From positions 1-8,401 of the forward strand of contig JAGLCH010000207.1 of the NCBI GenBank assembly GCA_023146355.1: DNA of 8,401 bases, given 5' to 3'. This stretch comes from Bacteriovoracaceae bacterium (GTDB lineage Bacteria > Bdellovibrionota > Bacteriovoracia > Bacteriovoracales > Bacteriovoracaceae). The notes under the pieces were generated by a model. That model was not told the origin of the DNA and did not search any database. It was given only the letters and a program-made list of their open reading frames with translations. Within the stretch, counting starts at the first letter, position 1. Each line of letters opens with the position of its first letter. Both the position numbers and the translations under genes were made by a program. Of this stretch, positions 1 to 5,618 are shown in pieces.

Positions 1-368
1 TCCCACATGGCAATTCCCTGATAGGAAACTAGGCCAAGGGCCCCGTATCCTGCATACTTGCTCCAACGTTTTTTATTTTCTTTGGGGACATTCCATTTAG
101 AGTAGTAGTCTTGAACAAATAATTTATCTGATGAGTAATTGACGGTATGGATCTTTTTGTCAGCTAAAACTTGCTTGATCTTTTCAGGTGCTGGCGACTC
201 TGCAATTGAAAATCTGTAAGGACGATCAAGTTGAAATTGAGGGGTAAACCCATGGGCCTTTACCGTGTAGTAAGCGTCAAAGTAATCAACATTATTGTTA
301 AAGTGAATCCATGTTTCTGCAAACAGAGGGGTCGAGATAAAAAGTAAAAGTAAGAGTATTTTTTTCAT
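1..368 (-). CDS. Exported DUF2279-like protein, N-terminal part only (runs off left edge)
   Basis: Only the first 122 codons are in the window; the gene continues past position 1. The ATG at 368-366 begins a typical signal peptide (MKKILLLLLFISTPLFA, then AETWIHF), so the product is probably exported to the periplasm or outer membrane. The visible part aligns without gaps to the neighbouring upstream gene: I count 41 identical residues over 106, starting at the shared AETWIHF and including YxDxYYxxKAxGxTP and a SSxKLF block. The pair is therefore a tandem duplication. The start lies 11 nt after the stop of the upstream paralogue, which implies co-transcription; its ribosome site is weak (AAAGA only). 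The diagnostic DKxGH segment of the family would lie beyond the edge, so family membership rests on the paralogue. Function is unknown. Confidence 0.82.
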   Translation of the reverse strand, partial: MKKILLLLLFISTPLFAETWIHFNNNVDYFDAYYTVKAHGFTPQFQLDRPYRFSIAESPAPEKIKQVLADKKIHTVNYSSDKLFVQDYYSKWNVPKENKKRWSKYAGYGALGLVSYQGIAMW

Positions 369-379
369 TCTTTGGTTAC

Positions 380-1459
380 CTACAGCTTCTCTTCATAAGC
401 TGTGATTACAGTTCCTGGTGGAACCCAGTATTTAAGGAAGCGACTTCCACCCTTAACAAGAGTGTTTTTTGAGTTTACTTTAAAGAGAAGCTCCGAAAGG
501 TTAATCCCAACTCCAACAGCATAAGCGCGACTAGGGTGAGGCCATTTAGACTTTGAAATGTCTGGAATATATCCTCGAGTAAAATAGCCGAAGTCCAGTG
601 AAAAGTATCGAAGCATAGTATGGTTGATGGCCGGAACTCCTGTTCCCTTGAAGCTCAACCAAAATTTTTGTCCTGAGTAGTCTGAGGTAAAGTTACTTTT
701 CCCTAGGTCATCTCCATGGAGCATATCGTGGCTTAAAAAATATTCCCACTTAAGTCCAATTGATTCATCAAGCCAAGGATATTTATCCGCAAAGTAGCCG
801 AACATAATTCCAACTGTATTCATGACAACATCTTCGTATGAAAAGTGATAGTGAGTGAGGCCATCTCCAACTTCAACAATAATTCCCATTAGTGATGCTA
901 GAAGAGCAGAGTTAATATTGGCACTTTCGAAGTCGTGTCCAATATTAAGAAAGAACCAATTAAGGCCTCTTTTTTGAAAGTACATGCTATACATGTGGCC
1001 GACTTTATCAGCGCCACCGGAGTAACTATTGCTGCTAAACCATTTCTCTGAAGCAAAGCCAAAGCGAGCACGTTCGTCCATCCATCGCCAAACAGAGGCC
1101 CCATGAATAAAGGTCGTCAGAGCAGCGCCCCCCCAAACATATTTGGTGTACTTAGACTTATCTTTTTCCTTGATACTCCAAGGAGAGTAAAATTTTTGCT
1201 CAAATAATTTTTTTGAAGAGTGATTAGTATCAATTATTGACGCTTCAGCTTTGGCCGCTTGAACTTGAGTAGGGGTTAGATTTTCCCACACTGAAATGCG
1301 CAAAGGGTTTTCCATTTGACCCTTGGGAGTGTGGCCCAGTGCCTTTATTTGATAATACCCATCGTAGTACGACGTTTTTCCATCGAAATGGATCCAGGTC
1401 TCTGCAAAGATGTCAGAGACGGTTATCAATACTAGAAATGCAAAGAAAGTTTTAAGCAC
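380..1459 (-). CDS. Exported DUF2279-like (YfiM-related) protein
   Basis: This 359-residue protein starts at a GTG (1459) with a good ribosome site, GGGAG ending 7 nt upstream. Residues 1-19 form a signal peptide cut before ETWIHF. The middle carries the features I associate with DUF2279: D151-K152-x-G-H155 in a GADKVGHMYSMYF segment, a hydrophobic helix ending in E196-VGDG200, and SYED at 207-210 followed by a helix with MNTVG. The C-terminal third (from about residue 260, DYSGQKFWLSF, through SLDFGYFTRGY and AVGVGINLSELLF) has alternating aromatic/polar strands like those seen at the end of Bacteroidota homologues and may be beta-rich. The biochemical role of the family is not known; membrane or envelope location is inferred from the signal peptide and helices. 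It sits 58 bp downstream of lysK and 11 bp upstream of its paralogue, probably in one transcription unit with at least the latter. Confidence 0.85.
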   Translation of the reverse strand: MLKTFFAFLVLITVSDIFAETWIHFDGKTSYYDGYYQIKALGHTPKGQMENPLRISVWENLTPTQVQAAKAEASIIDTNHSSKKLFEQKFYSPWSIKEKDKSKYTKYVWGGAALTTFIHGASVWRWMDERARFGFASEKWFSSNSYSGGADKVGHMYSMYFQKRGLNWFFLNIGHDFESANINSALLASLMGIIVEVGDGLTHYHFSYEDVVMNTVGIMFGYFADKYPWLDESIGLKWEYFLSHDMLHGDDLGKSNFTSDYSGQKFWLSFKGTGVPAINHTMLRYFSLDFGYFTRGYIPDISKSKWPHPSRAYAVGVGINLSELLFKVNSKNTLVKGGSRFLKYWVPPGTVITAYEEKL

Positions 1460-1476
1460 GTCTAATCTCCCAATGC

Positions 1477-1508
1477 TGGTACACCACTTACATTTAAGAG
1501 GTGTACCA
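1477..1508. repeat. Perfect 9-bp inverted repeat between lysK and the DUF2279 pair
   Basis: TGGTACACC (1477-1485) and GGTGTACCA (1500-1508) are exact reverse complements separated by 14 nt. In RNA this would be a 9-bp hairpin just after the lysK stop and 7 nt before the ribosome site of the next gene. No U-run follows on the minus strand, so it is not a standard intrinsic terminator. Each arm is itself nearly palindromic (GGT-xx-ACC), and the arm centres are 22 bp apart, about two helical turns. A two-site operator is therefore an alternative reading. Confidence 0.6.
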
Positions 1509-1517
1509 CAACAATGT

Positions 1518-3098
1518 TTAAAGAAGGTTTAAAAGTTTTTCTTTTCCGATAATTCTCATGAAGCCTGCAAGTTTTGGCCCGCGCTCTTGGGATATGAGGA
1601 TTTCATAGAAAGGCCTGAAGGCATCTTGAGGCTTTAGACCCTCTGCCTTTAGTGCTTCATAGATTTTTGAGTGAAGATCTTTGTCTGTCTCGATTGAATC
1701 CCATTCTGTTTCAATGATAACCTTCACTTTACTTAGAAGGTTTGCCTGGGCCTCATCTACAACGACTTGTGGTCTAACACTATTAACAGAGAACTTAAAT
1801 TCCTCTGGCGCAAAGTTATTGATCCAGTGAACTGCGCGAGCTGCTCTTTCTCTATAGCGTCTTTCATCGCGATCATTTTTGATTTCAGATGCATAGTATG
1901 AGCGACCCTGATCAATGTTCATTCCATTGATTTGAAGGATGTTACATAAATGCCTTAAAGATGGCTGAAATGGCATCTCAGAAGGCATTTCGTCAATTTG
2001 AGAAATTTCATAAACTCGCTTTGCCATAGCAACTTTTTTCTCGTTACCCGCTTCCGCACCAAATGCTAGGCGCTCCATTTTATCGTAGTCTTCGTACATT
2101 TTAAGTACGTCGAGGTCAAAGCTCACGGAAAAATCTACATTAGTTTTATAAGATGCAAAAATCCAGCGAACCATTTCTGGTTCATATACTTCGAGAACAT
2201 CATTAACAGTTACAACATCTCCAGATGAAGAGCTCATCTTTCCGCCACGACCTTTGATTGAGACAAAGTCATATTGAAGGTATAGAGGAGCTTGTCCGCC
2301 GTATAGTTTTACGATCTCTTTTGCAGTAGTGAAACTTCCACCCTCTGAAGAGTGGTCTTTTCCACCTGGCTCAAAATCAACGCCTTCAAATACCCATCGC
2401 ATTGGCCAGTCCATTCTCCAAGGAAGCTTTACGCGTTGTGAGTTTTCAATAACTTCATTGCCGCTGTGTCCACAGTGATCACATCCGTAGGAGAGTGTCT
2501 TTTCACCATCAAAAACAATATTTTTAATTTTATCATCGCGGTTACATTTCTCACAATAAATTGAAACAGGCTGCCAACTGTCGGCAAGTGGCGATGAACG
2601 GTGTTCATTTAGTATTGCAACAATCTTATCCCTGTTTTTAAGAGTTTCGATGATACCCTGATCGTACTTACCTGCACGGTACATATCAGCTTGGTATATA
2701 GCGTTAACTTCTACGCCAACTTTTGCAAGCTGTGACTCGTACTTTCTTTCTTGGTAGCGTGCGTAGCACTCTTCCATTTCGTATGGATCTGGGACATCGA
2801 CAATTGGTTGGAACATGAATTCTTTGAGTTCCTCTTGCTTTGGAAGGTTCAGAGGGATTTTTCTAAAGGTATCGTAATCATCCCAACTAAAGATAAAACG
2901 AACGCTTTTTCCGCGCTTTCTCAATGCTCTTGCAACTAGATCAACAGTGATTGTTTCTCTAAAATTTCCAAAGTGAACGGTACCTGAAGGGGTAATTCCA
3001 CTAGCAAGAACATAGGTCTCCTTATTGGGATTATTTCTGATGATGCGATCGGCCGTAAAGTCCGACCAGTGAATAAGATCGTTAGAATTGTCACTCAT
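1518..3098 (-). CDS. lysK: Class I lysyl-tRNA synthetase
   Basis: Charges tRNA-Lys with lysine in the cytoplasm using ATP. This is the class I (archaeal/spirochaete-type) enzyme, unrelated in fold to the common class II LysS. The 526-residue length fits the family. The Rossmann-fold HIGH signature is HFGN at 42-45 within SGITPSGTVHFGNFRE. The KMSKS equivalent is K287-M-S-S-S291. A zinc-ribbon insertion has C182, C185, C206 and C209. The helical anticodon-binding region fills the C-terminal third. The ATG at 3098 is preceded by AAGGAT at good spacing. A candidate promoter lies about 50-75 bp upstream, and the gene is probably first in a unit with the DUF2279 genes. It overlaps no neighbour and all key motifs are intact, so it should be functional. 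Whether this genome also has a class II LysS cannot be told from this window. Confidence 0.97.
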   Translation of the reverse strand: MSDNSNDLIHWSDFTADRIIRNNPNKETYVLASGITPSGTVHFGNFRETITVDLVARALRKRGKSVRFIFSWDDYDTFRKIPLNLPKQEELKEFMFQPIVDVPDPYEMEECYARYQERKYESQLAKVGVEVNAIYQADMYRAGKYDQGIIETLKNRDKIVAILNEHRSSPLADSWQPVSIYCEKCNRDDKIKNIVFDGEKTLSYGCDHCGHSGNEVIENSQRVKLPWRMDWPMRWVFEGVDFEPGGKDHSSEGGSFTTAKEIVKLYGGQAPLYLQYDFVSIKGRGGKMSSSSGDVVTVNDVLEVYEPEMVRWIFASYKTNVDFSVSFDLDVLKMYEDYDKMERLAFGAEAGNEKKVAMAKRVYEISQIDEMPSEMPFQPSLRHLCNILQINGMNIDQGRSYYASEIKNDRDERRYRERAARAVHWINNFAPEEFKFSVNSVRPQVVVDEAQANLLSKVKVIIETEWDSIETDKDLHSKIYEALKAEGLKPQDAFRPFYEILISQERGPKLAGFMRIIGKEKLLNLL

Positions 3099-3145
3099 AT
3101 ATGTATCCTTTTTAATTTATAATTTGGTAACATTGACAAAGGCAC

Positions 3146-3175
3146 ATTAAATACCATCTTGAGTAAAAATGTCCA
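3146..3175 (-). promoter_or_regulatory. Candidate sigma-70-type promoter for lysK
   Basis: On the minus strand, TGGACA (complement of 3170-3175) and TTTAAT (complement of 3146-3151) each match the -35 and -10 consensus at five of six bases, with an 18-bp spacer. Transcription would begin near 3139, giving a leader of about 40 nt before the lysK ATG. This is consensus matching only, and the host sigma-factor preference is unknown. Confidence 0.42.
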
Positions 3176-3241
3176 GCATTGTTAGCGCTTTTTTTGGTCT
3201 ACCTGCTGATAACTACAGAGTTTTAAGAATAGGTTTTAGAT

Positions 3242-3457
3242 ATGATTTTTTTGATTTTTAAAGTAATCGCACTTTTCTTTTTTATGATGTTCATCTCATT
3301 TGTTTTGAAATTAATCATCACAGTATTTAAAGTCGGGCGACGCGTCAAAGAACAGCAGAGTCACCATCAGGGTGGAGCTCAAAAAAACTACGCCAGTGGT
3401 CAACAGTCGGGGAAACAAGACATTGACGCAGAGTATCGTGTAGTTGATAAGGATTAG
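3242..3457 (+). CDS. Small single-pass membrane protein of unknown function
   Basis: A 71-residue protein in two clear parts. Residues 1-30 are one very hydrophobic helix (MIFLIFKVIALFFFMMFIS and onward). A basic segment (FKVGRRVK) then marks the cytoplasmic side, followed by a polar, Gln/His/Gly/Ser-rich tail that is probably disordered. The tail ends in an acidic conserved-looking motif, IDAEYRVVDKD. Short bacterial proteins with an N-terminal helix and a terminal D-x-E-[YF]-x-x-V motif exist (DUF4834-like), but I cannot assign a family. The composition bias and ordered layout argue for a real gene. The ribosome site is weak (AGG 9 nt upstream of the ATG). It is divergent from lysK across a 143-bp gap, and no terminator is visible downstream. 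Confidence 0.68.
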   Translation: MIFLIFKVIALFFFMMFISFVLKLIITVFKVGRRVKEQQSHHQGGAQKNYASGQQSGKQDIDAEYRVVDKD

Positions 3458-3465
3458 TCGTTCCT

Positions 3466-3513
3466 CTACTTGTACGGACGTCTAAAACCATGAGAACTAA
3501 TAGTTTTACCCAT
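3466..3513 (-). CDS. Micro-ORF (15 residues) with strong ribosome site, possible small protein or leader peptide
   Basis: The minus strand reads MGKTISSHGFRRPYK and then TAG. The ATG is preceded by GGAGGA (complement of 3519-3524) with a 5-nt spacer, as good a ribosome site as any in this window and better than those of the longer genes nearby. Its start overlaps the stop of another micro-ORF as TGATG, the usual layout for translational coupling. The peptide is basic (one K near the start, RRPYK at the end) with no membrane segment. I do not recognise it. It ends 8 bp from the 3' end of the convergent 71-residue gene. It could be a genuine microprotein, a leader peptide, or chance in a purine-rich strand. 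Confidence 0.42.
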   Translation of the reverse strand: MGKTISSHGFRRPYK

Positions 3514-3533
3514 CAAATTCCTCCGATTTCCAT
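3513..3533 (-). CDS. Upstream micro-ORF (6 residues) coupled to the 15-residue ORF
   Basis: The minus strand reads MEIGGI and then TGA. It has a ribosome site GGAGGAGGA (complement of 3540-3548) about 6 nt before the ATG, and its last base is the first base of the next ORF's ATG. The second ribosome site (GGAGGA) is inside this ORF and encodes its Gly-Gly. It may exist only to load or gate ribosomes for the following peptide. No promoter is obvious on this strand; TATATT around 3588-3593 is the only -10-like sequence I see, and it has no good -35 partner. Confidence 0.33.
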   Translation of the reverse strand: MEIGGI

Positions 3534-3619
3534 TGCCTTTCCTCCTCCATCAGTATTATTATTTTCCTGCAATTAAAACCCAAACTAATATATAAACCCC
3601 ACATTCCATGAGGACACTT

Positions 3620-4741
3620 ATGTTTGAAAACTTTAAAGTACCTGCTGAATTAGTTCCATCTGATCCCCGTTTTGGCTCAGGCCCATCGCTTATTCCACTT
3701 AACCACCTTCAGTCTTTGATTGACCTCGGTCCAAATTTACTTGGAACTTCACACCGAAAAGCTCCAATCAAGAATATGGTTAAAGAGTGTCAGGAAGGGC
3801 TAATGAGTTACTTCAACGTACCAAGTGACTACCTTGTCGTTATGGGTAATGGTGGAGCAACATATTTATTCGATGCACTAGCTCTTGGTATGGTGCAAAA
3901 GAAGATCACTCACTTTACATGTGGTGAATTCTCTCAGAAATGGTTTAAATCTTCTAAAAAGGTTCCTTGGATTCAAGCAGAAGAAGTTGCTGCTGAGTAT
4001 GGAACAGGAATCAATGCAAAAGATTGTTCAGATTCTGATGTAATCGCAACTACTCTTAATGAGACATCAACTGGTGTGGAAATCAATGATCTTCCAAAAG
4101 TCCATGATGACGCGCTTCTTATGGTTGATGCAACTTCAGGTGCAGGGCAGGTTCCATGTGATGTTTCAAAAACTGACGTATTCTACTTTTCTCCTCAGAA
4201 GGTATTCGCTTCTGAAGGTGGTCTATGGGTTGCGATTATGTCTCCAAAAGCTGTAAAGCGTGCTCTTGAAATGAACGAAGATAAGACTCGTTATATTCCT
4301 GAGATTATGAACTGGAAATTAGCAATTACAAATGCAGAAAAGAACCAGACATATAACACTCCTGCAATCATCTCAATTTGGCTCCTAAAAGAGCAGGTTA
4401 ATAAGATGATCAAAGAGGGTGGATATAAAGCTGCTCAAGAGTATGCGCAGAAGAAAGCTAAGCTTGTTTACGGTTGGGGCGAAGAGATGTCATATCTTTC
4501 TTGCTATATTGAACAACCAGAGTTTCGTTCAACGGCAGTTGCTTGCATCAATGTTGATGACAAGTACAATGTTGAGCCACTTCTTAAAAAGCTTACTTCT
4601 GAGAACATTGTTCACGGAATTGAGGCCTACAGAAAGCTTGGAAAAAACCAGTTTAGAATTTCGCTATTTCACAATGTTTCCTTTGAAGACTTAGAAAAGC
4701 TAACCAAGCTTCTTTCTGCAGCAATTGAAGCAGAAATGTAA
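3620..4741 (+). CDS. serC: Phosphoserine aminotransferase, actinobacterial-type
   Basis: PLP-dependent transfer of an amino group from glutamate to 3-phosphohydroxypyruvate, giving O-phosphoserine in serine synthesis; a related step in pyridoxal phosphate synthesis is possible. The 373-residue sequence resembles the mycobacterial SerC type throughout: RFGSGPS near the start, GTSHRKAP, GNGGAT, an NETSTGV block, DATSGAG, then SPQK with PLP lysine K194, FASEGGLW, NQTYNTPA, and EAYRKLGKNQFRIS near the end. I chose the ATG at 3620 over the in-frame ATG at 3608, because a good ribosome site (GAGGA, 3610-3614) lies 5 nt before 3620 but inside the longer version, which itself has none. The gene stands alone: 162 bp follow the previous plus-strand gene and an intrinsic terminator closes it. 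Confidence 0.93.
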   Translation: MFENFKVPAELVPSDPRFGSGPSLIPLNHLQSLIDLGPNLLGTSHRKAPIKNMVKECQEGLMSYFNVPSDYLVVMGNGGATYLFDALALGMVQKKITHFTCGEFSQKWFKSSKKVPWIQAEEVAAEYGTGINAKDCSDSDVIATTLNETSTGVEINDLPKVHDDALLMVDATSGAGQVPCDVSKTDVFYFSPQKVFASEGGLWVAIMSPKAVKRALEMNEDKTRYIPEIMNWKLAITNAEKNQTYNTPAIISIWLLKEQVNKMIKEGGYKAAQEYAQKKAKLVYGWGEEMSYLSCYIEQPEFRSTAVACINVDDKYNVEPLLKKLTSENIVHGIEAYRKLGKNQFRISLFHNVSFEDLEKLTKLLSAAIEAEM

Positions 4742-4761
4742 TTTAAAAGTATATTTTAAAT
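4741..4761. repeat. AT-only perfect inverted repeat at the serC stop
   Basis: ATTTAAAA (4741-4748) and TTTTAAAT (4754-4761) are exact reverse complements with a 5-nt loop. The repeat begins at the last base of the serC stop codon and precedes the GC-rich terminator hairpin by 7 nt. It may form a weak extra hairpin in the serC 3' untranslated region, or serve as an AT-rich binding site. No known role. Confidence 0.5.
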
Positions 4762-4768
4762 ATGTATC

Positions 4769-4793
4769 AGGGCCGATTTTTTCGGCCCTTTTC
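4769..4793 (+). terminator. Rho-independent terminator of serC
   Basis: GGGCCGA (4770-4776) pairs with TCGGCCC (4782-4788) around a TTTTT loop. An extra A-T pair closes the base, and the stem is followed by TTTTC. It lies 28 nt after the serC stop and separates serC from the PAP2 operon. Confidence 0.88.
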
Positions 4794-4854
4794 TATGTAC
4801 AGTTTGCTTTGGTTTTGACAATATGTTGCGTACTAAAATTAGAGATAGGATATT

Positions 4855-5604
4855 ATGAAGAATACTAATTTGCTCGCCCTTGGAGTTTTAATGCTTTCAT
4901 CTATTTCCTTTGCTGCAGAGCAAGTTCCTGCTGCAAAGGAAACTGCAACATGGAAAGATGAAATCACCGCTCCTTTTACAACTCCAGGTGCCTACGCTTT
5001 TGGTTCTGGAATGGCCACTGCCGGCATACTCAAACTCTTTTTTACAGATAGTATTATTAATGAAGTAAGGGATAGCTCTAGGGCGAACAACTCTCTTGGA
5101 GAATGGGATCACCGCATTGATTTGATGGGCCAACTGGTTCCCAATGCTATTTATGCTCTTGGAATGGGGACTTACGGTTACTTCGGTGACAAGAATAACG
5201 GTAAGGAAAATGCAATGATCATGGTGAAATCAACTGCATATGCTGCTCTTTTAACAACTGTCCTAAAAAATACCATCCGGCAACGTCGCCCAGGTAATGG
5301 TGCCCGAAATAGTTTTCCATCTGGCCACGCAACAACAGCTTTTGCTTTTGCCTCTGTCGTAGGTTCGCTACACGAATGGTATTACGGGGTTCCTGCTTAT
5401 GCTCTTGCAGGCCTTGTTGGCTACCAGCGACTCAATTCTGGCGTACATTTTTTGCATGATATTATTGCGGGAGCTTCAATTGGTATTGCCTATGGAATTG
5501 GTATTGCCGATCTTGCAAAAGGGTCTTCTCAAAAACATGTTATTCTTCCAATGCCAACTCCTGATGGTCAGGGCCTAAGTTTTAACTACTTAACAACATT
5601 TTAA
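4855..5604 (+). CDS. PAP2-superfamily lipid phosphatase with signal peptide, complete active site
   Basis: A 249-residue membrane phosphatase-like protein. Residues 1-20 look like a cleavable signal peptide (ending SISFA before AEQ). The three PAP2 signatures are all present: K138-x6-R145-P146 (KNTIRQRRP), P155-S-G-H158 with the proton-donor histidine, and R192-x5-H198-x3-D202 (RLNSGVHFLHD) with the nucleophilic histidine. Several moderately hydrophobic helices surround them. The family dephosphorylates membrane lipids such as undecaprenyl pyrophosphate, phosphatidylglycerol phosphate or lipid A, usually on the periplasmic face; the substrate here cannot be told. The tail ends VILPMPTPDGQGLSFNYLTTF-like with a terminal Phe, matched in the next gene. 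AGGA lies 4 nt before the ATG. TTGACA at 4815-4820 may be a -35 box, but no good -10 follows at proper spacing. It is the first gene of a two-gene unit. Confidence 0.92.
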   Translation: MKNTNLLALGVLMLSSISFAAEQVPAAKETATWKDEITAPFTTPGAYAFGSGMATAGILKLFFTDSIINEVRDSSRANNSLGEWDHRIDLMGQLVPNAIYALGMGTYGYFGDKNNGKENAMIMVKSTAYAALLTTVLKNTIRQRRPGNGARNSFPSGHATTAFAFASVVGSLHEWYYGVPAYALAGLVGYQRLNSGVHFLHDIIAGASIGIAYGIGIADLAKGSSQKHVILPMPTPDGQGLSFNYLTTF

Positions 5605-5618
5605 TACAAGGTTATTTG

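Larger units (their letters stand above)
3458..3619. other. Intergenic region between the 71-residue gene and serC
   Basis: Besides the minus-strand micro-ORFs, this stretch holds an AT-rich segment, with TATATA/TATAAA at 3589-3596 a possible -10 for serC, without a convincing -35. On the plus strand, 3519-3548 is rich in CCTCC, the complement of the micro-ORF ribosome sites. A short TAAAAC/GTTTTA inverted repeat (3483-3488 and 3503-3508) is too weak to call a terminator. Confidence 0.4.

Noticed and set aside
898..1104. 68-codon ORF inside the DUF2279 gene
   Set aside because: Lies on the same strand in another frame within a well-supported gene, with no domain or ribosome site; a frame shadow.
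3133..3161. TTGACA at 3133-3138 as a plus-strand promoter for the 71-residue gene
   Set aside because: No -10-like hexamer at 16-18 bp spacing; the best match (TACCAT) is only 13 bp away.
3186..3196. AGCGCT followed by seven T as a terminator
   Set aside because: The only stem available is three base pairs, and no gene ends just upstream on the plus strand.
3169..3261. 30-codon plus-strand ORF (starting MSSIVSAFFGL) overlapping the start of the 71-residue gene
   Set aside because: Only a weak GAG ribosome site, overlaps the lysK promoter region and the next gene in another frame, no recognisable features. A chance ORF is more likely, though an upstream regulatory ORF cannot be excluded.
3504..3548. 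Minus-strand 14-codon ORF starting MEEERQWK over the micro-ORF ribosome sites
   Set aside because: Its possible ribosome site (AGGA) is about 14 nt from the ATG, too far, and the composition simply reflects the GGAGGA repeats.
4897..5133. 78-codon minus-strand ORF inside the first PAP2 gene
   Set aside because: Antisense shadow of a gene with intact catalytic motifs; the sequence has no plausible fold or start signal.
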